Positions 9,311-24,713 of a stretch of DNA of 64,000 nucleotides are shown piece by piece (the stretch's first letter is position 1; each line of letters starts with the position of its first letter). The DNA comes from Elgaria multicarinata webbii. Lineage: Eukaryota; Chordata; Lepidosauria; Squamata; Anguidae. The stretch covers positions 3,427,001-3,491,000 of the forward strand of contig NC_086188.1 of assembly GCF_023053635.1 (NCBI RefSeq), written 5' to 3'. The notes beneath the pieces were generated by a model. The model was not told where the DNA came from and ran no database searches. It saw only the letters and a list, made by a program, of their open reading frames with translations. The translations under genes and the position numbers were made by a program.

Positions 9311-9740
9311 TGTTGGGTTATTGTGCCAGAACTTTTCTCCTTCTGGAACTCTGTTTGTGCTCAGAAACAAACACACATCATGCAGGTCTTACACAGCAGA
9401 GCTGGTTTATTTCCTTCAGGCTTCTATGCAGTCCAATTCAGATCAGTTCAGATCAGCACACTGAGGCATACACAGAGAGCAGTGATCGTAGAGCAGTGAT
9501 CAGAGAGCAGCGATCAGTTCCATTTTACACAAGTGAGAAACTATATACACATCTTACACAATTCTTATCTACATTACATACAGCTGTGATGAGGCTAACT
9601 TAGAATCTTGGCAAGGTTCCCAGAACAGCCTCTATCTCAAGGTAATTGCCCACAGATAGTCTTTCTCTGTTTAACCCTGAGATAGCCATACACACACAAT
9701 TTTAATGACTAAGCAAGTATTTCTTTTCATATACTTAACA
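9311..9740 (-). repeat. Copia 3' LTR (left)
   Basis: The 430-bp repeat starts TGTTGGGTTATTGTGCCAG and ends ATACTTAACA on the plus strand, with the TG...CA ends typical of LTRs. It corresponds base for base, as far as I can read, to 13886-14315 at a constant offset of 4,575. Within it AGCAGTGATC or a close variant occurs three times near 9477-9517. Confidence 0.93.
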
Positions 9741-9741
9741 G

Positions 9742-9751
9742 TCCTCCTCTT
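9742..9751 (-). other. Copia polypurine tract
   Basis: Read on the minus strand, AAGAGGAGGA lies one base upstream of the 3' LTR. This is the expected place and composition for priming plus-strand DNA synthesis. Confidence 0.7.
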
Positions 9752-9772
9752 GCGCATGTTGTTTAAATTGTG

Positions 9773-12700
9773 TTACAATCTGAGACCCAGCTTTAAAAGC
9801 ATCTCTTTGTGTTTTACCATTGATACTGGTTTTGTGAATAAATCAGCCAACATCATTTCAGATGGACAATATTCAAGCTTAATCCAGCCCTTCTGAATTA
9901 TATCTTTCACATGAGAATAACGAACATCCACATGTTTAGTTCTTGGTTTACACTTTTCAGATGTAGCCATACTAATACATGCCTGATTATCCTCAAATAT
10001 GGTTACTGGTGTCTCAATTTCCAACCTTAGATCAGCAAATAATTGTTTATACCATTCAATCTCATTACAAGCCAGAGATAAGCTGATATATTCTGCTTCT
10101 GCACTAGAGGTTGCTACACAATTTTGTTTTCTTGTATACCAATCAATCAAGGATTGATTGTAAAAGAATGCTGCTCCACTGGTAGACTTTCTATCAATTG
10201 CGTTAGCCCAGTCAGCATCTGCATAAACACAGAAATTTCCATCTTTGTGTGTAGATATTTCCAATTTGTGATTGATTGTACCTTTTAGATATCTCAATAC
10301 ACGTTTTACAGCTGTCCAATCAGTTACAGAAGGTTTTGTCATTTTTCTGCTTAAAAGATTTACAGCAAATGTAATATCTGGTCTACTTAGGTTTGCTAGA
10401 TAAAGTAAACTTCCAATCACACTCTGATATTTCTGTATGTCTTCCATTTCAGTACTGTCTGTCTGATTTTGAAAATCAGTGACCATAGGAGTGGCAACAA
10501 TTTTACAATTCTCCATGCTGTGTTCTTCCAGCAATTTTTTAATTTTGCCACTTTGTTCAATCAGAAATGACCCTGTGTTAGAATCTTTTGAAATTTGCAT
10601 TCCCAAATAACTTTTCACTGAACCAAGGTCTTTTAACTCAAAATGTCTTTGCAGCTGGTTTACAAATGTGTTTTTCTGTTCTTCTTCATTAAAAACCAGT
10701 AACAAATCATCTACATAAATCAGCAAATACACTACATTTGAACCATCCTGTTTTGTGTACAAACAATGATCAGCTTTGCTTTGTTTAAAACCCATTTTGA
10801 TCAATACATTGTCCAGTTTCTTATTCCAACACCTTGCTGCTTGCCTCAAACCATATATGGATTTTTTCAATTTACAAACTAACCCTGGATTTTTAACAAA
10901 ACCTTTTGGTTGAGTCATGTAAATTTCCTCTGTTAAATCTCCATATAAGAAAGCTGTTTTGATGTCAAAATGAAATACATTCAATTGTTTTTCTGCTGCA
11001 ATTTTTAACAAAAGTTTTACACTTGAGTATTTTGTTGTAGGTGCATAAACTTCTTCAAAATCTATTAGATATTTTTGAGCAAATCCTCTTGCTACCAATC
11101 TTGCTCTGTAACGTTCCACCTGTCCTTTCTCATTTTGTTTTACTTTGAATACCCATTTACAGGTAATGGCTTTACGACCTTCAGGTAAAGGTACTAGCTC
11201 CCACGTTTCATTTTTTTCCATTGCTCTGATTTCCTCTGACATTGCTTCATGCCAGCCCTGAGCTTCTGTAGGTTCCATTTCCTGAATTTCCTCAAATGAA
11301 GTAGGTTCATAGGCTATTAGTAAAGCTCTATGAGAAACCTGTTTGCTTTGGTATTCATCTGAGTAACGAATTGGAGCTTTGCGTTCCCTTTCTGGTCGCT
11401 TTGGCATAGTTACAGGCATAGTTTCCTCCTCTACAGTTTCTTCCCCCTCCCTCTCTTGCTGAGATTGTTCAGGAATTTCTTCTGTTTCTACAGCTTTCTG
11501 TTCTACAGGCAAACTTACATACTGTTTTGTTTCCTGCATTTGTTCATGAAAAACTACATCTCTGCTCACAATTACACTTTTGTGATATGGAGACCACAAA
11601 CGATAGCCTTTTGTTTGTGTATCATATCCCAACAGTTTACATTCCAAACCTCTTTGAGCTAGCTTTCCTGGTCTGTTTTCTTTCTGAACATGAGCAAAAC
11701 ATTTACTTCCAAAAACCCTTATATGTGACACTCTAGGTTTTCTTTTGTAAAACATTTCATATGGGGTTTTTTCATGTACAGAGTGGTAAAGCCTGTTTAA
11801 CAAATAATTTGAGGTGGACAAAGCTTCTGCCCAGAACAGGTTAGACAATCCTGACTCTTTCAATAGAGCTCTTAACATGTTCTGCAAGGTTCTGTTTTTC
11901 CTTTCTGCAACTCCATTTTGAAATGGTGAATATGGAGCAGTAAGGTCATGTTGTATACCCTCATCACTGAGGAATTTTTTAAATTGGTTGCTAAGAAATT
12001 CACCTCCCCGGTCCGTTCTTAGATTAGCTATAGGTTCTTTAAATCTATTTTTACTCCACTTAACAAAGGCTTTAAACTTTCCAAAAGTTTCACTCTTCTG
12101 TTTTAACACATACACAAATCCAAATCTACTGTAATCATCAACAATAGACAAGAAAAATCTGTTTCCTCCTTGACTTGTCTCAAAAGGACCTGCAAGATCT
12201 GCATGTATTAATTCAAAAATTCTTTTTGTTGTTCTCTCACTATGTTTTGGAATGTTTGACTTATGACACTTGGTTTCACTGCATACATTACATTCTACAT
12301 AGTTAGAACATGGTTTGATTTTCACCCCTTCACACAATTCTGGAATCTTAGAAATTGTTTTATAGTTAGCATGACCAAACCTTTTATGAGTCAAATGGAT
12401 GCACTCTTGGTGTGGTTTGCAATTGGCTATTGTTTTTGTTGTGACTTTGCTGGCTACAACTTCATTTTCTGTACAAGTATTAATCACATACAAAGCATCT
12501 TTCATTATTCCCTGCACACACACCTTGTTTCCCTGTTTTATAGTACAATTTTCTTCAGTAAAACAAACCTCATATCCCATTTCTGTTAACTGAAACACAC
12601 TTAGAAGGTTTGTTTCTAATTCTGGTACATATAAAACACTTTGTAGTTCAACTCCCAGACAATCAAAATATACATTACCCACACCACAAATCTGGATTTT

Positions 12701-13759
12701 TGTTCCATTTGCAAGGGTAACACACTTTTGCTCTGAAGTAGAAGTTTCCAAGGTAACAAATGAAAGTTTGTCTTTTGCCATACTTATTGAAGCCCCAGAG
12801 TCCAAAAACCAAGGATTCATTGTCTCTTTGACTCTTGCTAGAAGACACTTCTTTGTTGATTCAGCTTCATTCATTTTGTTTTCTTCTCTCCACTTTGCTG
12901 TCGACTGCTTTTTCTTTTTCTTGTTGCAATCCCGCCTTAAGTGTTCTGTGGAACCACAATTAAAGCATTTCCTTGCCTTTAATGCAGCCACCACATCAGA
13001 AGATTTATGGCTTTGTTGAAATTCAGCCACAGGATGTTTAAGGCTCTGTTGTTTTGAAGCTTGTCTTCTTTCATAGGTTTCCAGTAGTTTTCCAGCTACA
13101 TACTCGAGGGTTAAATTTTTCTCCTCTTGACTTTCCATCATGGTGACAACTGCGTCGTACGATGAATCAAGACTTGACAAAATCACATAGACTTGGTGTA
13201 TAGTTGTAAACTCCATCCCTCGTGCCCTGAGTTGATTGAAGATTTCTCTCATGCTTTTCAAATGGTTTGACATAGACTCCCCTGGTTTCAGCTTCATTCC
13301 ATACAGCTTCCGGGTTAGAATTATTTTACTGCCCGCTGTTTCTCTTTGATATACAGCTTGTAGCGCATTCCAGCACTCTTTTGATGTATTCAAAAACTGA
13401 ATGAAGGAAATTTGAGAGTCTTCCACAGCTAATGCAATAACTGCCATTGCTTTTGCATCATCCTTAAACCATTTAGCATTCTGTGGATCTGCTCTATCTG
13501 GTGGATCCTCTGTGACTACATACCACAGTTCAGCCTGAATCAGATACATTTGCATTTTGTAAGACCATAATGCATAGTTAGAGTCATTCAGCTTTTCCAG
13601 CAATTGATGCAAACCAGACATATTAGCTCCTGCCATTTCCTCTGCTTTAGGAATTGGTATCTCACCGTCCTTCTGCTCAGAGTCCTCCTCAGAGTCAGCC
13701 GACTGAGATTTTTCCTCACTTTGCAGCACTGGCTTTAGCTTGATGTCTTCCTTTATCAA
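9773..13759 (-). CDS. Copia Gag-Pol polyprotein (1,328 aa)
   Basis: A single long frame. Residues about 45-250 are a Gag region of the kind found in copia elements. A CCHC zinc knuckle lies at 265-278 (CFNCGSTEHLRRDC). The protease active site FLDSGAS is at 318-324. The integrase zinc motif lies at about 455-493, with catalytic acidic residues D521, D583 and E619. The reverse transcriptase YVDD box is at 1015-1018. RNase H follows, with DADWANA at 1181-1187 and a C-terminal DLFTK near 1306. These provide capsid, processing, integration and copying functions for the element. The frame is AT-rich compared with the host exons. It looks whole. Confidence 0.95.
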   Translation of the reverse strand: MIKEDIKLKPVLQSEEKSQSADSEEDSEQKDGEIPIPKAEEMAGANMSGLHQLLEKLNDSNYALWSYKMQMYLIQAELWYVVTEDPPDRADPQNAKWFKDDAKAMAVIALAVEDSQISFIQFLNTSKECWNALQAVYQRETAGSKIILTRKLYGMKLKPGESMSNHLKSMREIFNQLRARGMEFTTIHQVYVILSSLDSSYDAVVTMMESQEEKNLTLEYVAGKLLETYERRQASKQQSLKHPVAEFQQSHKSSDVVAALKARKCFNCGSTEHLRRDCNKKKKKQSTAKWREENKMNEAESTKKCLLARVKETMNPWFLDSGASISMAKDKLSFVTLETSTSEQKCVTLANGTKIQICGVGNVYFDCLGVELQSVLYVPELETNLLSVFQLTEMGYEVCFTEENCTIKQGNKVCVQGIMKDALYVINTCTENEVVASKVTTKTIANCKPHQECIHLTHKRFGHANYKTISKIPELCEGVKIKPCSNYVECNVCSETKCHKSNIPKHSERTTKRIFELIHADLAGPFETSQGGNRFFLSIVDDYSRFGFVYVLKQKSETFGKFKAFVKWSKNRFKEPIANLRTDRGGEFLSNQFKKFLSDEGIQHDLTAPYSPFQNGVAERKNRTLQNMLRALLKESGLSNLFWAEALSTSNYLLNRLYHSVHEKTPYEMFYKRKPRVSHIRVFGSKCFAHVQKENRPGKLAQRGLECKLLGYDTQTKGYRLWSPYHKSVIVSRDVVFHEQMQETKQYVSLPVEQKAVETEEIPEQSQQEREGEETVEEETMPVTMPKRPERERKAPIRYSDEYQSKQVSHRALLIAYEPTSFEEIQEMEPTEAQGWHEAMSEEIRAMEKNETWELVPLPEGRKAITCKWVFKVKQNEKGQVERYRARLVARGFAQKYLIDFEEVYAPTTKYSSVKLLLKIAAEKQLNVFHFDIKTAFLYGDLTEEIYMTQPKGFVKNPGLVCKLKKSIYGLRQAARCWNKKLDNVLIKMGFKQSKADHCLYTKQDGSNVVYLLIYVDDLLLVFNEEEQKNTFVNQLQRHFELKDLGSVKSYLGMQISKDSNTGSFLIEQSGKIKKLLEEHSMENCKIVATPMVTDFQNQTDSTEMEDIQKYQSVIGSLLYLANLSRPDITFAVNLLSRKMTKPSVTDWTAVKRVLRYLKGTINHKLEISTHKDGNFCVYADADWANAIDRKSTSGAAFFYNQSLIDWYTRKQNCVATSSAEAEYISLSLACNEIEWYKQLFADLRLEIETPVTIFEDNQACISMATSEKCKPRTKHVDVRYSHVKDIIQKGWIKLEYCPSEMMLADLFTKPVSMVKHKEMLLKLGLRL

Positions 13760-13869
13760 CAGTTTTCTGTTTTAGCAGACTCCTGGTTCTGGTTCTGATA
13801 CTGCACCGTTCCCATCAAGTTCTGGTTCTTCTGCCTGGGTTAAGCTGGCGTAGACTTGCCTGGACTGGA

Positions 13870-13883
13870 CTGGGCCCATAACC
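13870..13883 (-). other. Copia primer-binding site, initiator tRNA-Met half molecule
   Basis: On the minus strand GGTTATGGGCCCAG lies two bases inside the 5' LTR. It is complementary to the anticodon stem-loop region of eukaryotic initiator tRNA-Met (CTGGGCCCATAACC), not to a tRNA 3' end. Copia elements are known to prime from a cleaved 5' half of that tRNA. Confidence 0.8.
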
Positions 13884-13885
13884 TT

Positions 13886-14315
13886 TGTTGGGTTATTGTG
13901 CCAGAACTTTTCTCCTTCTGGAACTCTGTTTGTGCTCAGAAACAAACACACATCATGCAGGTCTTACACAGCAGAGCTGGTTTATTTCCTTCAGGCTTCT
14001 ATGCAGTCCAATTCAGATCAGTTCAGATCAGCACACTGAGGCATACACAGAGAGCAGTGATCGTAGAGCAGTGATCAGAGAGCAGCGATCAGTTCCATTT
14101 TACACAAGTGAGAAACTATATACACATCTTACACAATTCTTATCTACATTACATACAGCTGTGATGAGGCTAACTTAGAATCTTGGCAAGGTTCCCAGAA
14201 CAGCCTCTATCTCAAGGTAATTGCCCACAGATAGTCTTTCTCTGTTTAACCCTGAGATAGCCATACACACACAATTTTAATGACTAAGCAAGTATTTCTT
14301 TTCATATACTTAACA
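13886..14315 (-). repeat. Copia 5' LTR (right)
   Basis: Same 430 bp as 9311-9740. In the element's own orientation this is the upstream LTR and would hold its promoter. The right end TTAACA abuts the resumed SINE. Confidence 0.93.
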
Positions 14316-14350
14316 GAGTGGGGACTAGAACCTGGATCTCCCAACTCCCC
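14316..14350 (-). mobile_element. MIR-type SINE, right part
   Basis: GAGTGGGGACTAGAACCTGG followed by ATCTCCCAACTCCC continues the SINE interrupted at 9310. It stops before the usual tRNA-like end, so the SINE was already truncated or has decayed. Confidence 0.75.
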
Positions 14351-14536
14351 GCAACTGGAGATGTCCAGGTTGGAGAAGCCAGTGTTATTTGGTTGCTGGT
14401 GTGTCTTAAAGCCTTTCAGGTTGCTGATTGTCCCAATTCCTTTGCCCGTTACTCCACCGCTCCTGCACTGGCCTTCCCTTCAGGGGTGGCTTACATGGAC
14501 CCCAACTAACATTCAACCATATCGCTCAGCAATATT

Positions 14537-14769
14537 CAGGGCCGGTGCTACCATAGAGGCCACTCAGGCGGCTGCCTAGAGCGCCAAGCTAAGAGGGGCG
14601 CCGGGCACAGCACAGCACTCACGCGCGTTGGCTGTGAGCCAGCCTGGCCCGAGGATTCAGCTGGGCCTGGGCGGGTGAGATGGTGCACCACGCCCGCCCA
14701 GCCGAAGCAAAGCCAGGGGCGCTGGGGTGGGGGTGGGGCAGCTCCATGTTTGGACTTCCAGAATGCGCC

Positions 14770-14819
<50 letters not shown>

Positions 14820-15198
14820 TACGGGTGAATGGGGTGCATGGGGTCTTTGAGTGAATGCATGTGTGCGTGCGTGTGTTTGTTTGGAGTGAGTGATGCTGAG
14901 TGTGTGTGTGCACACGCATGCGAGTTGGGGGGGATGATTTGGAGGTGATATTCCTATTAAAAATAATGCATTTTAGACCCATAGACGTTCCTTTCTAATT
15001 TGTTTGCTATAATTGGCATGACGTATTTCTTGCACTTTAAAATAAATTTAGCAGTTTCAAGTTTTGTGCTTCTTATTTTTTCCAGGAAACATCTGTTCTT
15101 AAAAATCAAAGTTGGCATTTTTGGGTGGGGTGGGGTGGGGGGTGGGGTGAAAGTAGCTCACCTTGCCTAGGGCGCAAAATAGTCTGGCACCGGCCTTG
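14537..15198. mobile_element. Non-autonomous hAT-type DNA transposon, 662 bp
   Basis: Ends CAGGGCCGGTGC and GCACCGGCCTTG are inverted. A perfect 8-bp target duplication GCAATATT flanks it (14529-14536, 15199-15206). The subterminal text GGCTGCCTAGAGCGCC and TGCCTAGGGCGCAAAA is also inverted. It contains a (GA)n run at 14774-14816. No transposase frame is present. The 8-bp duplication assigns it to hAT. Confidence 0.88.
14774..14816. repeat. (GA)n microsatellite
   Basis: An uninterrupted GA run within the hAT-type element. Confidence 0.95.
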
Positions 15199-15206
15199 GC
15201 AATATT

Positions 15207-16014
15207 CTATTACTAGGCTCTATCAATTGCATTCCAACTAATACCCAACACTGCTTGGCAATTATGCACTGCTTTTTAACCTATGGGTGGGAAAGAAATA
15301 GGACGTATTCTCTTACTCTTGCTGAACCTGCAAGCTGGAAGGAAGAAGGAGCGTGGCGAAACTCATGCCGTTTATGGGGTTTTCCACCTGCTTTTAAATA
15401 TGCTATCATTTCTCAGATTGGGCCCTCAAACATTTGTTCCTTAATCAATAACTGAGTAACTCAACAGAAGCCCCCAAACAGAATTTCACCTCAATAGCAT
15501 TGGTATTTAAAAATGACATTGAAAATCCACGGGAATTCATGAATAGGGCCGTATCTTATCTCCAGAGCAAAACTCAATAGTTTGGTCGACCAAAATATGG
15601 GGGTGAGGGGTTAGAGGGGAATGACCCCCAATGATAAAAAAAACCCTCTGTCCATTTGGAGAAAGGACGGTGGTCGTCAAGAAAAGGACCTGCGAAAACT
15701 TGTGAGTGGCCAGTAACAAGCATGTTATAAAGCGCTCATCTGAGTTTGGTTCTCTCCATGACAAATCACTGGGGCTGCGGCCGAATGCATGTGGGTTGGA
15801 AAAGGGCCACCTTCCCTTAAAAAACAACACTTTTTTTTTAAAAAAAAACCCTCTAGCTTGCAACTGCTGATCTTGGCATTTTTCTCTCCTTCCTCCTCCA
15901 TGGCGTGTTGGGTTTGTCCATGAGCGACAGTCTCCCTCTGACACGACCCTCGGGCCAGTCTGGGCCGGGAGCCGCATTGTTCCAGAGAGATGCCCGGGGG
16001 CTTGGCACTCGCCA
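15207..16014. other. CRYBB2 upstream sequence, nothing recognised
   Basis: No open frame resembling a known protein and no clear repeat. A short stretch near 15689-15735 (GGACCTGCGAAAACTTGTGA) is echoed at 29515 and 45122 and may be a small unclassified repeat. Confidence 0.5.
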
Positions 16015-16028
16015 TGCTGAGCTCAACA
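16015..16028 (+). promoter_or_regulatory. Candidate MAF response element of CRYBB2
   Basis: TGCTGAGCTCAACA matches 11 of 14 positions of the CRE-type MAF recognition element TGCTGACGTCAGCA. Large MAF proteins are known activators of crystallin genes in lens. It lies 230 bp upstream of the candidate TATA box. Function is inferred. Confidence 0.4.
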
Positions 16029-16136
16029 AAACCCACTCCCCTTGCCCGCAGACCTGACAAAGAGGGTGTCTCCAAACTGAAAGCTCATGAAATAACTCTG
16101 CCTCTTGGTCTTTAGGCAGGACAAAAGGCCGCGGCG

Positions 16137-16148
16137 GGTCAGCTGACC
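16137..16148. promoter_or_regulatory. Palindromic E-box / half-MARE site
   Basis: GGTCAGCTGACC is a perfect 12-bp palindrome containing CAGCTG and two divergent GCTGAC halves of MAF sites. It lies about 100 bp upstream of the candidate CRYBB2 TATA box. Function is inferred from position. Confidence 0.35.
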
Positions 16149-16244
16149 TCCGTTTTCATTGCATTTTAATCCAGCATTCTCGATTTTGATCACACATTCA
16201 TGAACTTGATAAATACCGCCGGCGCGTCGATGGGTCCGCTCATC

Positions 16245-16251
16245 TATAAAT
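16245..16251 (+). promoter_or_regulatory. CRYBB2: Candidate CRYBB2 TATA box
   Basis: TATAAAT lies 26 bases before an initiator-like TCACTTT whose A is at 16271. It is followed after a short stretch by a splice donor. Beta-crystallin genes have TATA promoters and a small noncoding first exon, so the arrangement fits CRYBB2. Confidence 0.55.
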
Positions 16252-16270
16252 TCCACCGCTTGGCTGCCTC

Positions 16271-16305
16271 ACTTTCAGTGGCATAAGCAAACTCTGGTGC
16301 AACTG
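16271..16305 (+). other. CRYBB2: Candidate CRYBB2 noncoding exon 1
   Basis: The predicted exon runs from the initiator-like A to AACTG just before GTAAGAG at 16306. It has no ATG. The coding start is in the next exon at 17646, which has its own acceptor. The boundaries are inferred from TATA spacing and donor quality only. Confidence 0.5.
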
Positions 16306-16318
16306 GTAAGAGCCTTCC

Positions 16319-16336
16319 ATATATATATATATATAT
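16319..16336. repeat. (AT)n microsatellite
   Basis: A short AT run just after the candidate exon 1 donor of CRYBB2. Confidence 0.9.
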
Positions 16337-16465
16337 TTTTCCCCAGGTTGTAAACGCTTTATGTGTCCTCTTCTTTCTCATCCAGGTGTGAAAATCCCGT
16401 AGGATGAGACTGCCAGATTTGTGGGATATAGCGAGGCACAGTAGTGTAGAAAGATAGAGATTGTA

Positions 16466-16670
16466 ACAAAACTTCCTGATGGTAAGATCTGTACAGCAGT
16501 GGAACTGTCGACCTACGGAGGTTGTGGGTTCTCCATCTCTGGAGGTTTTTAGGAAGAGGGTGCACAGCTGCCTCTCGTGGGTGGTTGAATGGGTTTTCCT
16601 GCACATTGCAGAGGGTTGGACTAGATGGTCCTTGGAGTCCCTTCCAACTCCACAATTCTATGATTCTAAG
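16466..16670 (+). mobile_element. CR1-type LINE 3' end
   Basis: AACTTCCTGATGGTAAGATC, AGCAGTGGAACTGTCGACCT and the tail CACAATTCTATGATTCTAAG mark the 3' end of a CR1 subfamily, related to 55788-56022. It lies in CRYBB2 intron 1. Confidence 0.75.
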
Positions 16671-17195
16671 ACAATGCACAACAAGAAAAAACAACAACAT
16701 TAGAAAGTCTCCTCTGTAGTCAGCAACTTTGGGTCTCATTGCTCTGTCCCAGCGCTGCTGAGCACCCATTCTTCCAGATAACTTTGTACCAACTTGCTGT
16801 TCTGACTCAGCCCTGCTTCTTCACTGCTTGGGAGGACGTTTGTTGTATTTCCAGGTGACTTGTAACCTAACAGCGGTGAAAGCCCCTTATATATAGTTAT
16901 CTGAGCATAATTTTTCCTGTCTAGGTGCGCTTGGGCCATTTCCCGGCACACCAGTCGCAACCATAGGCTGAAATTCCTTCCTTTTTTGGGGGGATGTTGG
17001 TATCTATCTTTTTTTGCAAAATGGCCAGTTTTGCTATTTTGGGTGTGTGTGTGTGCGTGTGTGCATGCTCTGCGCTTTGATTTCAACCTGCCAGATTTCT
17101 CTCTGCATCCCTGGCGAGTGTTTGCACTCCCACGAGCACAACACGGCCTCCTTGCAGGGCTGTACGCTGCGCTAGATGTGCGTACGTCTAGATTC
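16671..17195. other. CRYBB2: CRYBB2 intron 1, no recognised feature
   Basis: Mostly unrecognised sequence with a short GT run near 17044-17063. Open frames are short and unlike known proteins. Confidence 0.5.
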
Positions 17196-17312
17196 GCCTT
17201 CCTCAACTTGGCACCCTCCAGATGAGCTGGGCGGCATGCCGGCTGGGAATGATGGGAGTTGTAATCCAACACATCTGGAGGGCAGTAGCTTGGGGAAGGC
17301 TGGCTTATAGGA
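17196..17312. repeat. Palindromic CTCCAGATGTG repeat
   Basis: A fuller copy: TTGGCACCCTCCAGATGAGC on one side and GGGAATGATGGGAGTTGTAA, TCCAACACATCTGGAGGGCA on the other. The two sides are inverted. Confidence 0.75.
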
Positions 17313-17623
17313 TGGGGAGGGGAGATTTTGAATGAGGTGGTGCTTTAGAGCTAAATTGGAAGGGCGGATGGGTAGACCCAGCAATTGCTGCATTGCAGGG
17401 GACTTTGGCACACAATTTTCGTGTGCAAACTCTGCCCCCCCCCCAACACACCCACCAGGTTAGTAGCATTAGAAACGTTAGGTTGTAGTTTGGTTGCCTC
17501 CGGTACAATCCAGGATTGATCTGAGCTCCCTTTGGGAAGGACTGAGCCCGCTTCGCATCCCAGCCAGGACGTGAGTGTCTCCCCTGCCGCGGCTCGTCCT
17601 CAGACGTGAATTTCTCTCCCCAG

Positions 17624-23731
<6,108 letters not shown>

Positions 23732-23924
23732 GCCGTCGTCCTCTGCTCGTCTGCCTCAGATTGGGGGTGGAAGGGTGGGGGGAGGGTGTTCTGACAGAGC
23801 CCCCGGGCTCCCCCACCTTCGTTGCCTCCCTCCCCCCCACCTCAGCCAAGCCTCGCTCTTCTGCACGCTGCTGTGTGAGTAACGTTCTTTGCTACCGCTG
23901 TTGTCACCGCCGATAAAACTCCTG

Positions 23925-23930
23925 AATAAA
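23925..23930 (+). terminator. CRYBB2: CRYBB2 poly(A) signal
   Basis: AATAAA lies 194 bases after the stop. The preceding text contains a second weaker GATAAA. Confidence 0.8.
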
Positions 23931-24014
23931 GCTTTGCCATTCGAACACAGGCCTCAGTCCTTCCTCTTCTGCTTGGCTTTGCATGTCTCAGAGGTGTTGC
24001 CAAGGCACTTAAAA

Positions 24015-24072
24015 GATTAATTTTTGTGAACCGCCCAGAGAGCTTCGGCTATTGGGCGGTATAAAAATGCAA

Positions 24073-24115
<43 letters not shown>

Positions 24116-24117
24116 AT
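24015..24117 (+). mobile_element. L2-clade LINE tail
   Basis: GTGAACCGCCCAGAGAGCTT and ATTGGGCGGTATAAAAATGC, followed by a long (AAAT)n run at 24069-24117. Confidence 0.8.
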
Positions 24118-24144
24118 TCGGGGACCAGGCCTGTAGGACACACA

Positions 24145-24381
24145 TTTATTTATTATTGCATTTACATCCCACCTTTTTTCCTCCAAGGAACCCACAGCTG
24201 CATACATAATCCTCCTCCTCTTCATTTTATCCTCACAACAACAACCCTGTGAGGTGGGTTGGGCTGAGAGTCTGTGACTGGCCCAAAGTCACCCAGTGGG
24301 TTTCCAGGGCCGAGTGGAGACTAGAACCCGGACCTCCTGACTCCCAGTCCAACACTCTAACCACTAGGCCACACTGGCTCT
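24145..24381 (-). mobile_element. MIR-type SINE
   Basis: The most complete copy in the window. It runs from the 3' tail CATCCCACCTTTTTTCCTCC to the tRNA-like end CCACTAGGCCACACTGGCTC. Confidence 0.85.
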
Positions 24382-24713
24382 TACATCTCAACATGTTTAT
24401 CGGCATCTCCATATGCTTAGAAATAATGATTGGGATTGATTTAAATTTCACAGGCGGCAAAGCCAGCCCGTCCGTTTCTTATCCAGATTATCTCCGATAA
24501 AATAAGTCCTTCAGTTAATTTGCACCCTGGCTGAGATAATTTTAAACCAATGTCACTTCCCTGCTAAACTTAGCTGCCACGGTTAACCCTTCTCTCGCTA
24601 GCTGCAAGCCCCCTTGAAAATGATCTATTACTATTTTATTTAATAGATTGATATGTCATTTAGTATATTCCAAAAATATCCCTAAAATTGCCCCCCACCC
24701 CACATGCCAATTT
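24382..24713. other. No recognised feature
   Basis: AT-rich intergenic sequence downstream of CRYBB2 with no gene or repeat identified. Confidence 0.5.

Larger units (their letters stand above)
9311..14315 (-). mobile_element. Ty1/copia LTR retrotransposon, looks whole
   Basis: A 5,005-bp element on the minus strand: 430-bp LTR, primer-binding site, one long Gag-Pol frame, polypurine tract, 430-bp LTR. The domain order Gag, protease, integrase, reverse transcriptase, RNase H is diagnostic of Ty1/copia. No breaks are seen in the 1,328-codon frame. The two LTRs look identical on reading, so insertion was recent in evolutionary terms. It sits in a MIR-type SINE. The flanks (GGGT before, GAGT after) are compatible with an imperfect 4-5-bp target duplication. 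Ty1/copia elements are rare in vertebrates compared with plants and insects. Confidence 0.93.
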
